DNA of 64,000 bases. It comes from Rhodosporidiobolus odoratus. Its lineage: Eukaryota > Basidiomycota > Microbotryomycetes > Sporidiobolales > Sporidiobolaceae. The stretch's first letter is position 1; every line of letters begins with the position of its first letter. Under the pieces are notes generated by a model. The model saw only the letters and a program-made list of their open reading frames with translations. It had not been told where the DNA came from and did not search any database. Positions 51,432 to 62,207 of this stretch are shown piece by piece. The stretch spans positions 124,001 to 188,000 of the forward strand of contig JAOANU010000018.1 in NCBI GenBank assembly GCA_034387635.1, read 5' to 3'. Position numbers and translations under genes: made by a program.

Positions 51432-53108
51432 ATGTCGCCCTCTTCCTCCTCAGCAGATGACGGCGACCTTTCCCTCGCCGTAAACTGCGGCTCCTCCTCA
51501 ATCAAGATCCAGCTCTTCGACTCGAAACGCAGGGTCGTTCTCAAAGGCAGCGCAGACAACGTACAGGGCGACCAACCTGCTTCCTACTCTTTCAAGTACT
51601 CCCCACCTTCTGCTTCCTCTAGCTCTTCCTCCGCCGCCGACAGCCCCACCCTCTCCAAAGCACACGAGCGCAAGCTCGAAGACTCCGCCTCGTATGAAGC
51701 CATCTTCCGCGAAATCCTCAAGGACGTCGTCGACGAAAAGGTTCTCGGAAAAGATGGCAAAGACAGGATCAGGATTGTGGCGCATCGGATCGTGCACGGA
51801 GGTACGGCTGACACGCCGGTGCTGATCAGGCACGGGAAGAAGGAAGAGAAGGAGGTGTTGGACAAGATGGAGGAGGTCAGCGCGTTTGCGCCTTTGCATG
51901 TGCGTTTTACTGAAGCTCTTCTCGGTTCATCGGGGCCGCTCGTCACAGCCTACGAGGTACTAATCAGGATGGATGTATATATGTAGAATCACCACGCGAT
52001 GCTCATCGTGAGAGAATGCCTCGAGCACCTCCCATCCGCTACTTCTATCCTCTGCTTCGACACCCTTTTCCACCGCACCATCCCGCACTACCGCCGAGTC
52101 TACGCCATCGCCGAGCCTTCTCACCCAACTCCTGTACCCCTCGTCAAATACGGGTTCCACGGCCTGAGTTACGGCAACATCGTCAGGCAGATGGCGGAGG
52201 AGTTGGGGAAGAAGGTGGAGGAGACGAATATTGTGGTGGCTCACCTTGGGAGCGGAGGCAGTTGCTGCTTGATTCAGGAGGGCGAGAGTAGGCAGACTAC
52301 CATGGGCGTGACTCCGCTGGAAGGTATGGACGTTTCTTCCTTTTTGTCCCTCTTCCACCCTGACCTTCTCTTTTCTCCTGTTCCCGACTCTGACACCTCC
52401 TTCCCGGCGCTGCCTTATACATCGCTTGTCGCTTTCAGGTCTCCCCGGTGGTACCCGTTCTGGCACCGTCGACCCGTCTTTGATCTTCCACGTTGTCGAG
52501 GACAGCGGTGAGATGGTAGAATGGAGCGGAAGGCAGATCAGCAAGGGCGAGTACATCTTGAACAAAGACAGCGGGTTTAAGGGTGCGCGACTTCCTCCCC
52601 CTCTTGACGTCAGGGAAAGGGTGCTAATGCGGTTTTTTCTACGACAGCCATGTGCGGTACCAATAACTTTGGCACAATCACCTCTCGCGCCTTCCCTTCC
52701 TCTTCGTCTCCCGACGACGTCCCTCAGACAGAAGAACACATGTCCGCCCGACTAGCCTACACCCACTATCTCGACCGCCTCCTCTCCTACCTAACCCCCT
52801 ACATCTCCTCCATCTTCTCCTCCTCCCAGCCCCTCGACGCCCTCGTCTTCTCCGGCGGAATCGGAGAGAAGAGCTCGAAACTTCGCGCCGACGTACTGAA
52901 CCACTTTAGGTGGGTGGAAGAATTGGCGGCTGGGGCAGGGAAAGGGAGAGGTGGAGTGGATGAGGGGAGGAATGCGAAACCCCAGGCAGGGAGGGCGAGG
53001 ATTACGAAGGAGGGGAGTAAGATTCCGGCTTATGTGGTGGAGACGAGTGAGGAGGAGGAGATGGTGAGGATTGCTTGGGAGGAGATGGAGAAAGAGGGTA
53101 GGGCGTAA
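51432..53108 (+). CDS. ACK1: Acetate kinase
   Basis: Interconverts acetyl phosphate + ADP and acetate + ATP; 469 residues, probably cytosolic. Exons: 51432-51899, 51987-52323, 52439-52582 and 52648-53108, phases closing. Family blocks: LSLAVNCGSSSIKIQLFD (N-terminal NxGSSSxK), AHRIVHGG, FAPLHNHHAMLIVRECL across the first intron, CFDTLFHRTIP, YGFHGLSYGNIV, VVAHLGSGGSCCLI, TTMGVTPLEGLPGGTRSG, and LVFSGGIGEKSSKLR. It carries Ser-rich and Gly/Lys-rich insertions relative to bacterial enzymes (about residues 57-75 and near the C-terminus). It lies 2.8 kb upstream of phosphoketolase on the same strand, its metabolic partner in fungi. Confidence 0.94.
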
Positions 53109-53649
53109 GCGACTTTTATGTTTTCGTCACTCGTACAGCCGATCACGCGTTGGTGCGATAACTCGTGGATTTCAGTAAATAGAGTAGATGCAACGCGGGT
53201 AGTGAAGTGTCATTCGCGTAGTCGAGACTACAGTGCTCGACCGCTCTTCGCGGTCTCTCCTTCTTCGCACGCTTACCATCACCCTCGATCTCTCTCTGCT
53301 GACGATACTGCAGCACAATTCGCTGCTTCAGATCTCTATATAGCGACCCCGCGTAGTCCCACAGCGCCGCTCAACTCCAAACCCAACCGGAAGCCCTGGT
53401 CCGCAATAAACATGTCGACCTGCTCGTCTCCGACTGACAACAAACTAAGCAGTGTGCCGAGATGGCACAGAGCGTGGGCAGCATGCTCTCAAGTCGCGCT
53501 GTAAAGTCGAACCAATACACCCTCGCCTGACGCAGGCTGTCCACCACCTCGCTACTTCACCCTGGCTATTTTTCCCAACACCTCCTTGATCGTATCAAGC
53601 GTCTTCACGGCTAGCCCTACGATGCTGTCGCTCTCCTACATCTCGTAGT
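53109..53649. other. Spacer between acetate kinase and RTA1-like gene
   Basis: About 540 nt. No gene supported; a 53118-53504 frame has no recognisable content. Confidence 0.4.
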
Positions 53650-55313
53650 ATGGTCAAGACGACCGCGCGAAATCTAGCACTTCTGCTCACGACGTTTCCC
53701 ATACTGGCGGCTGCCGAGGTACGCTGTTTCATGCTCGCGCACACGGAGCGACCCGGCTGACACTCGAACCGGGCATCTACAGTCGGCAGAGGGTCAAGCC
53801 AATGATAAAGTGATCAAGCTGAGCCAAGCGCCGGCGGTCATATTCTTCGCCTTGTACCTCGCCATGACGGTCGCGCATTGGCTTCGTGCGTATTTTTCTA
53901 CGTACTCCTCTGACTCGGAGACTTATTTGCTACGCCGCAGAGTACTTCCCGAATTAGCACAAGCCCAGAGCGTATGGGTTAAACCTGACCATTAGCATGA
54001 CCTGTTCGTTCTCTCCGCACTCCCTGCCTGCATTTTCCGCCCGCTGAAGTTGCGCTTACGGATTTTCCCTGTAGGTATGACGATTGGCATGGCGCTACGG
54101 ATGGATGACAATTACGCATGGCAGCTCTTGGTCCGTCAGCCCTTTTTCGTGCTTCTCCTTGACGCTTGGCTGACTGACAGAACGGCCCGCACCTTCCAGC
54201 TCACCTTCCTTTTGGCAAGTCTAGTTCCTCATGCATACCGAGCACAGCATACACTGGTGTCTTGCGCGCCTTTGGACAGACATGCGCCTTCCTCGCCTTC
54301 GACTACATCGTTGCTATTGCCACCCAGTGCCTGTTCATCCCGGCGCGAGGAATTGTCTGGATATATTTCTCCTATCTGGACCTCGTCACGTTTTGCGCGC
54401 AGACGGTGGGGACGTCGTTGGGAGAAAAGGTACCTCTCTTCCTTCTTTTCTCCAGCGCCCGTCTTTGCTGAGTCTCTGACACGTCACTGCCACGGGACGC
54501 CCTTGCTGCAACGCGGTAGCTCGCCATCGCAGGTCTCGTCTAGCAGCTGCTTTTCTTCGGCTTGTATACTGCCTTGCTCCACGTCTCCTCCCGTCGTCTG
54601 TACGCTCACAAATCCCGGTTTCCTTGTCCTACACCAAGGCGTGCCTGACTGAGAACGCTCGGCAGCTCTCGCCACTATCCCGAACTCTACCGTCCACCCT
54701 CAGCAGGCGGCAATTCCTTCCGACTATGGTCCGTTCAGCCCGTCAATGATGCATCTCTACTTGTTCGCGTACTGGGTGTCACCTGTATCGCTTTTCTGGT
54801 CCGTTCTGGCACCCTGCCGTCCTTCGTATTGCATCTTATCCTGCGAGGTCGTTGCAGTAGCTCTTCTTTTTTTCGTTGCTGCAGATTCACAGCATCTTCC
54901 GGCTGGTCGAGCAAGTAGACGGGTACGTGTTTCACCTGAAGCCGGTACTCATGCAGTGTGGGTCGCAGTGGCGGTCGCTAACACACGTCCGCCTCTTGGT
55001 CAACTTCGCCCACTGCTCGACATGCAACCCATCCCCTCCCATCTTCTGCTCGCCTCGACTTCAATGTCCTAGATTCTTCGGCCTCATCGCCATGCACGAA
55101 GTCTATTTCTACGTCTTGGACGCCACCCCGCTCTGGCTCGCCATGAGCCTGTTTGCGTTTGTCTGGCCGGCACGGTACATCGCAGGTATCGAGTCGAGAA
55201 TTCCGGACAGCGGGCGTAGCTGGCAAACTGGTAGGGTTGAGGATGGGACCGTTTCAAGTCCGGCATGGTCAGGAAGTGGTAGGGTGGGAGGCGGACGGTT
55301 CGGCAGGACGTGA
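53650..55313 (+). pseudogene. RTA1-like membrane protein, apparently broken
   Basis: Second RTA1-family gene in the window. Exon 1 (53650-53718) encodes a signal-like MVKTTARNLALLLTTFPILA, exon 2 is 53783-53885. Later exons read AFGQTCAFLAFDYIVAIATQ, SYLDLVTFCAQTVGTSLGEK, LAIAGLV, QLLFFGLYTALLHV, LWSVQPVNDASLLVRVLG, IHSIFRLVEQVDG and FFGLIAMHEVYFYVLDATPL, in the family order. Splice signals are mostly good. However, in-frame TAG codons occur at 53955-53957 and 54541-54543, inside segments that align with the family on both sides. Joining LTFLLA to YTGVLRAFG needs removal of only 29 nt at 54219-54247, which is more like a frameshift than an intron. I call it a probable pseudogene; sequencing error or unusual splicing remains possible. 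Confidence 0.6.
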
Positions 55314-55870
55314 AAGAGTACATAGGTCCTGGCGTGTCGGGCGGGATGGAGGGCCTCGAGGTAGACCGCACCTAGACAAGTGGCCTCCAGAATGAGTTAT
55401 CAACGCGAACGCAACCGTACAGCCTCTCGGAGATGATGAGAAAGCGCGACTTCGTAATGCGAACTCAGTGTCCGGAAAATCTTACTCCGAGAGGACGGGT
55501 GTCAAGGAGGCTCAAATCGCAGCGACGGGGTCACGGACGGACGGACGGAAAGTAGCCCCGCTTACCGGCAAGCGGAGGTCGGAAGCCGTGAGTAGATTTG
55601 AGAAGGCCGACGCGAGACCCCGCTTCGGGGAGGAGACGAGGTGACGCTGAACATTGGATCCCGAGTAACAACTCCCACCGCTTGGTTGTACACCTATTCC
55701 ACACTTACCAGCACTCTCGTAAAGTGCGTATAGACCTCTACCACGCTACCCGAGGGAGAACGAGCTGACTTTGCTCCCCTCAACCGGACAGCCTCGATCA
55801 TCACCATCTTCATCACCGTTTCTCCTCCTCGTTGACTTCTCGCACACTCTCCTCACCCGAACACAGCAGT
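55314..55870. other. Promoter region of phosphoketolase
   Basis: About 560 nt, pyrimidine-rich in the final 70 nt before the ATG at 55871. No gene seen. Confidence 0.45.
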
Positions 55871-58800
55871 ATGGCCGACAACTCTGAAGCCCCTCCTCCC
55901 CCCGTCGTCCCCTCCCTCCTCTCTTCCTCCCCCGAACTCGCCATCTCCGCCCTCGCCGTCTCTCTCAAGCCCGAGGACTTTACCTCGAAATACCCTAAAT
56001 CCCATCTTGAGGCCATCGAAGCAAACTGGAGGTTGAGTTGCTACCTCGCCACCGCTCAGATCTTCCTCCAGAAGAATGCTCAGGTCAAGGACAAGTTGAC
56101 CAAGGAGCACATCAAGCCTCGGTACGTTTTCCTCCTCTTCACGAACAGCATTACAGCCCGATTCCTCATGCCGTGGTCACGTGCAGCCTTCTCGGACACT
56201 ACGGAACTACCGGCGGTCTCTCCCTCGCCTACGTTCACGCCCAGGCTCTCATTCGCCGGAAGGGCGAGGAGGAGGGCATCGAGCCCAAGTTGCTCTTCGT
56301 CACTGGTCCCGGTCACGGCGGTACGTGCCGTCTACCGCCCGGAAAAAATTCGATGGGAAGACTGACATGATTTGCGCTACTTTTCCTCTTCTCGCAGCCC
56401 CCGCCATCCTTTCCAACCTTTACATCGAGGGTGCCATCAGCAAGTTCTATTCCCAATACTCGCTCGATGAAGAAGGTCTCGAGAAATTCGTCAAGTACTT
56501 CTCGTGGCCGGGAGGTTTCCCTTCCCACGTTAACGTACGGGTTTCTCTCTGCTTCACTTTCTTTTCCGCAAACTGACGAGCTTCCTACTCACATTGTAGG
56601 CTGAGACTCCCGGCTGCATTCACGAGGGTGGCGAGCTCGGTTATGCGCTTGCGGCTGCCTACGGTTCCGTCATGGACCGCCCCGACCAAATCTCGGTTGT
56701 TGTAGTTGGCGACGGCGAGAGTGAGACGGGCCCGACGGCTGGTGCCTGGCAGTACGTTGGCGTTCTCGCAGAGTCTTCAGGGCTGTTCCTTCTCGTCTGA
56801 AGGGACGCAAGCTGATGGCAAGTCCTACGCCTTTGAACAGCTCGCACAAGTGGATCGACCCCAAGGAGTCCGGCGCGGTCCTTCCTATTCTCCACGTCAA
56901 TGGCTTCAAGATCTCTGAGCGCACTATCCCGGGTGTACGTCGCATTTGAGCTCTGTGGCACGCCGGCAATCTCGAAACTAACGCTTCCAGCTTTTCCCTT
57001 TGCTCCCTCACATTTTCATTCTATACCTACTCGCGACACTCTTCTATGCTACACCTCGAATTCTGGCCTTGTAGACCATGGACGACATCGAACTCGCCCT
57101 TCTCTACTCTGGATACGGTGCGTTCCCCCTTGTCATCCCGTTTAGGCTTCTCTTAACTTACCCACGCCTTCCCCCCTTTTCTTCCCGCAGGCTACCAGGT
57201 CCGTTTCGTAGAGTACGAGGCGCAAGGCGAGGCGCACATGGGTGGAAATGACCCGGCCGACAAGGCTCTACACGCCAACATGGCGGCTTCGCTTGACTGG
57301 TTCGTCTATTCCTTCATCTTTTCGACTCGTATCACGAATAGCAATCCGCTTGAGCTTCAAGATCGTGCATTGACCTTTGCTTGCCGGTACAGGGCCTACT
57401 CGGAAATCCGCAAGATTCAGAAGGCGGCCAGGGAGGGCGACAAGCCCATCGAGAAGCCGCGCTGGCCAATGCTCATCCTCAGGTCGCCCAAGGGCTGGAC
57501 CGGTCCCGCCAGCGAGCACGGCAAGCAGCTCCTGAACTCGTAAGCCACTTTTCCTCTCCTTGAACCGTACAACGAGGCTGACACCCAGGCCATCTTTCTC
57601 CGTTCTTGCGCAGCTTTGCTTCTCACCAAGTCCCCATCCCCGACGCCAAGACCGACGACGGAGCTCTCAAGCAGCTCGAGCAGTGGCTCCACAGTTACGA
57701 CAGCGAGAAGTTCTTTGACCTCTCCCCGGAGAAGGTCAAGAAGGGCAGCATTTTCCAGGATTTGATCTACGAGGCGCTCCCTAAGGACCAGGAGAGGAGG
57801 TTGGGTTTCTCCAAGGAGACCTACAATGCGTACAAGCCCCTTGAGCTTGCCGATTGGAAGGACTTTGGGTACGAGAAGGACAAGGAGGAAATCAGGTGCG
57901 TGGCCTTCGTCCCGCTGCGCTTCTTTCTCATGTTTGCTGACCGAGGTCTGTCGCGATGAACAGCTGCATGAAGGCTATTGGCAAGTACCTCACCGACGTC
58001 ATCAAGCGCAACCCTCAGTCCTTCCGCATCTTCTCGCCCGACGAACTCGCTTCCAACAAGCTCGACGGTGTCTTTGAGGCCACCACTCGCAACTTCCAGT
58101 GGGATCCTGAGACGGCCCACAAGGGTGGTAGGGTCACCGAGATGCTTAGTGAGCACTCGCTTCAGGGGTGGCTTCAGGTTCGTTGTTTCCGCCCTTCGCG
58201 CGTCCGCTCTGCGGCGGTCCACATTCCTTGCTGACAGCGATGACACCATCTTGGCAGGGTTACACTCTTACCGGTCGCCACGGTGTCTTCCCGAGTTACG
58301 AAGCCTTCCTTGGAATCATCGGAAGTACGTCTTTCTCGGCTACTCCTCGTTTAGGCGCTGTGTCATCCTACTTGCGAGTGAGCTGACAGCCCTTGCCTCG
58401 CAGCCATGATGACCCAGTACGCCAAGTTCGTCAAAATGGCGCTCGAGTGCGAGTGGCGCGGCCCCAACGCCGCCCTCACCTACATCGAAACCTCGACCTG
58501 GACTCGCCAGGAGCACAACGGTTTCTCTCACCAGAACCCGGGCTTCATCTCGACCGTCCTCTCCCTCCCGACTCACCTCGCTCGCGTCTACTTCCCGGCC
58601 GACGCCAACATCGCCACGAGCGTCATTCAGCACTGCCTCGCTAGCAAGAACTATGTCAACCTCATCGTTGGGACCAAGGCGCCTTCGCCTGTTTACTTGT
58701 CCGTTGAGGAGGCGGAGAAGCACTGCGTTGCTGGTGCTTCAGTCTGGGAGAACTACTCGGTCGACAAGGGTGTGGACCCGGATGTCGTCCTCGTCGGTAT

Positions 58801-59747
58801 TGGCTTGTACGTTTCTCTTTTCTTCTTTCTCCTTCATTGGGCGTCTGCCCCACGTTGCGCTCGGGCGTCTGCCCCACGTTGCGCTCGGGCGTCTGCCCCA
58901 CGTTGCGCTCGAGCCGTAGCTGATCCCCTTCGTCCATAGTGAGCTCACCCAGGAGGTCATTCAAGCTGCCGGTCTCCTTCGCAAGGAATTCGGTACCGAC
59001 CTTCGAGTACGTATTGTCGTGGTGGTCGACCTTTTAGTGTTTGCAGGGGTTGGCGAGCACCCTCACGCGCTGGACGAGGCTGGGTTCAACTCGCTCTTCC
59101 CGCCCAACGTTCCCATCGTTATCAACTACCACGGGTGAGTGACCCCTTTCTCCCTTTCCTCTGCTGACTCTGACGTCCCTGGTCTCCACAGATACCCTGG
59201 CCAGCTTGCCTCGCTCCTCTTCAACCGCGACCACGCAGTCGGCCGCGCTCGTTTCCGCATTCACGGTTCGTCCTTCTCTTCCTCAACTTTGTTGACCTTC
59301 TCAACTGACTCTTTCTCCTTACTTCCTCCCCCCGCCTGTATCTGCGCCTCGTATACGCTTGCATGTACGTCAACAGGCTACCAAGAGCAGGGCTCGACCA
59401 CGACTCCCTTCACCATGCTCGCCGTCAACCAGTGCGACCGTTTCACTCTTGCTGAAGATGCCGTCAAGCTCCGTACGTTCATCCTCCCCTCGCCTCGCCT
59501 CGCCCCGTTCTGTCAGGCCCTATACTGACGCTCGAAACCTCCCTACCCATGCACAGTCACCCTCAACTACGAGATCCCTGGCAACATTTCCGGGGAGAAA
59601 CGCGCTCGCGTCGCCAAGGTCGTGGCCAAGACGCACGAGTTCTCAGCTTGGTGCAGGCATCGCCTCGTGGTCGAGAAGAAGTATGCCGAGGAGACTCAGG
59701 AGGATTCGAGGGAAATTGGGAGTGTGCCGACCCTTACGGAGGGGTAA
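55871..59747 (+). CDS. XFP: Xylulose-5-phosphate/fructose-6-phosphate phosphoketolase
   Basis: Thiamine-diphosphate enzyme splitting xylulose 5-phosphate (or fructose 6-phosphate) with phosphate into acetyl phosphate plus glyceraldehyde 3-phosphate (or erythrose 4-phosphate); 862 residues. Sixteen exons: 55871-56121, 56187-56320, 56398-56534, 56600-56751, 56841-56934, 57075-57117, 57191-57299, 57393-57539, 57614-57895, 57964-58177, 58258-58324, 58404-58806, 58940-59134, 59192-59265, 59377-59472 and 59557-59747; every phase closes. Marks: [60 protein letters not shown] (ThDP site), [56 protein letters not shown] and [15 protein letters not shown]. Exons are unusually many for its length. Intron 12 carries a triple 24-bp repeat. 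Acetyl phosphate should feed the acetate kinase encoded upstream. Confidence 0.96.
58839..58910. repeat. Three tandem copies of a 24-bp unit in phosphoketolase intron 12
   Basis: Units at 58839-58862, 58863-58886 and 58887-58910 appear identical and begin GGGCGTCTGCCCCACGTTGC. The intron is 133 nt with the repeat and would be about 60-85 nt without two or three units, so the repeat expanded a normal-sized intron. Confidence 0.95.
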
Positions 59748-60094
59748 ACCAACGGCGATGATTTTCGATGCTTGATGGCTTGGAGGAGGAGGTTGGAAAC
59801 AGAGGAGAGTAGTCACACTAGATGGCCCGTCTAGTCTCCCCGTCTCGTACTATACATAGTTTGTTTTCGATACTGTAGTCAAAAAGATCAGTCTCTCTCC
59901 TTGACACCTTGTTCCCAGATTCTTCTGTCAACTCTGTCCCAACACTCTGCATGAACTCTCGCGGGAGAGGAAGAAGCATCGATAGTTACAACAAGCAGCC
60001 AACGAAATCTACGTACAAGCACAAGCTTGAGCGGAACCCATCTAACCCCCCCCCCCCCCCCCCCGCCCCCTCCCTGGCCCCCTTCGTATGGGTG
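59748..60094. other. Convergent 3' region XFP / membrane protein
   Basis: About 350 nt between two stop codons. It ends in a run of cytosines. No gene seen. Confidence 0.45.
60046..60064. repeat. Poly-C tract of 19 nt
   Basis: Uninterrupted run of 19 C on the plus strand, followed by GCCCCC, about 30 nt downstream of the stop of the leftward membrane-protein gene. Such a homopolymer is prone to length error in assembly. Confidence 0.95.
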
Positions 60095-61821
60095 CTACTC
60101 CAATACCCCCCAAGCCCCTCCTACCGCAAAACACATGAGTACCAACAGGACCAAACTAGCGAAACTGATCGCCGGGACTCCCCACTCGCGGACTCGGGCG
60201 ACCCAGATCCAGGACAAAAAGGCGTGGAGAAGGGAGACGCTGAGGAAGGTTAGGGGGAGGGGGAAGGCGAAAAGGGATGGGGGGGTTAGGCGGAAGGGGA
60301 GGGAGAGGAGGAGGGTGAAGACTAGGGAGAGGAGAATACTGTGGTTTTTTGTAGTTGTTCAGTGGACAAAGGTCAGTTTGCGGACACGTGAGGGAGATAA
60401 GGAGGGAGGCAGAGACATGTAGAGGAGGAGGAGGACCAGACAACTCACGAATCAAGTCGCCAGACAAACACGACCCCAAGTGGGATTTCGTACAACGGGA
60501 CTCCGAGTTGACCCTCGAGTTCCTCCCTCTGAACTTCTCTCAACCTCGCCTGAAACTCTTCCTCGTCCAGCTCGGATTCTTCCTCCTCCCTCTCCTCCGC
60601 CGCCGCCGCCTCCTCCTCCTCCCCTGGCTGGTGGCTGCGACGAGGGTCGTCGTCTAGGGTGTAGTATGGTCCGTGATCCGACATATCGCTGCCCCCTTCT
60701 TGTCCTCCCTCTTCCACTTCTCTCCCATGCCCCAACCCCGCAGGAGACCTCGGCAACCCCATCAAAACCCCCTCCTCGTCCACCTCGCCCTCTGCAAATG
60801 CGAGCGCCCCCGCCATCCCACGACCAGAACCGGGTAAAACGTCATGGTACAACTCGAGCTGCTTCCACAATCGCCGACTGCCCCACAGGATTTCGATGGC
60901 TGCCCAGCCTAGAGCGAGCCAGAGGGCGGAGAAGAAGAGGGGGTCGAGAGGGGGCAGGGGCGGACGGGGTCGGGGGGATGAGGGTTGTTGTAGCGTTAGG
61001 TATGGCTGAGCCGGTGTATCTGGTCGAGGAGGGTGAGATGTGTGAGAGCTGTCGACTGAAGGAAGGAGGGCGACGGTCAGAGCCACGGCGCCGAGACGGA
61101 GTAGTTCTTGGGCGAGCGAGTGGACGACGGTCGGTAGAGCTAGAGCGAGTGCTCCGACTCTCGTCCTGTCTCGAGAGGCCGGTTCCCCTGGTGTCACTTC
61201 ATCTTGATTGTCGTAGTCGTCTGTGTCTCGAGGTAGCGCGATCCCCCTGGTTGCTGATGAGGTCAACAACTCGAAGATCACGTCTCTCAAGGTCTCGCCC
61301 GCCAACCAACTCCCGACGCCCAAGCCAAACTCGGCCCACAAGACTTGTCTCCGGTAGCCGACCAGGAGTCCAACGGGCAGGACGAAGAGGAGGAGAAACG
61401 AGAGGGCAAAGACCAAGAGGTGGGCGCGTTGAAAGGTCCTCAAGGGGAGGAGGGACCACCGGGACGAGAGGGACGACAAGCTTGAAGGAGAAGAGGACGA
61501 TGGGGAGAGGGAGCGGGTGGTTCGGCGTCGAGGGTAAAGGAGACCAGAGGGGGACGCGGGAAGGTGAGCTGGAGCGGGACTTGGGGCGGTGAGGAGGGAA
61601 GAGGTTGAAGGGGAGGAAGAGTCGCGGGCGGTTGCGGTAGACGGGTGGAGAGTGGACGATGAGACGGCGACGGTGGCTACTGCCGAGGGAAGGAGGTGGG
61701 CGTCTGCTTCGACTGGGCTGCTGCCGGGTCTCGAGGCTTTGGCGGGCGTGGATGAAGTGGTTTGAATCGACAAGGTGGACCTGCTGTGGCTTGACCCGGG
61801 TGAGGGTGTAGCAGCGCTCAT
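60095..61821 (-). CDS. Multi-span membrane protein, unknown function
   Basis: I do not recognise the family. Two exons, 61821-60449 and 60338-60095 (intron 109 nt, donor GTGAGT, acceptor CCACAG), give 538 residues in phase. Reading through the donor would stop three codons later, losing the last helices. The N-terminal 120 residues are Ser/Pro/Ala-rich. Hydrophobic helices: LLVFALSFLLLFVLPVGLLV, a segment around WAEFGLGVGSWLAG, ELLRLGAVALTVALLPSV, PLFFSALWLALGWAAIEIL, then in exon 2 SILLSLVFTLLLSLPF, LPLTFLSVSLLHAFLSW and ISFASLVLLVLMCFAVGGAW. A strongly acidic loop (EEEEAAAAEEREEEESELDE) lies between helices 4 and 5. Conserved-looking LWKQLELYHDVLPG follows helix 4. An endomembrane protein is likely. 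Confidence 0.7.
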
Positions 61822-62207
61822 TCTGGTGTGTTATACGAGAGCGACTCGTTCTAAATTAGCTTGTAGGTGTCTAGCAGCAGCCTGGGTGAGTCTGTGGTCG
61901 TGGCCATCTCGACGCGCGTCCTCGGTTCTCATCTCCCCTGCTCTCGCTACTGTTGCCGGTAAGTTTCGTCTTCGAGCATTCGACACATAGCATCGTAAAC
62001 TACCCGTTCTGGCACGACCGATCTACCCGGAGTGAGGTGAGGGGTCGAGGGAGAACCTCCTCGAAGCTGACTCCGCTTCTCTCTCTCTTCCTTCTTCTTC
62101 CCCTACTCTCTGCACTCTTTGCTTCCAGCCCCAGCCCCAACCACACTGTCACCGCCACCATCAATACTCTCGACTCAGCCCACATCGACTACCAGCAACT
62201 CCCGAGG
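61822..62207. promoter_or_regulatory. Divergent promoter region membrane protein / bZIP gene
   Basis: 386 nt between two start codons. The bZIP frame is open upstream to about 61953 but without another well-placed Met near the conserved start. Confidence 0.45.
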
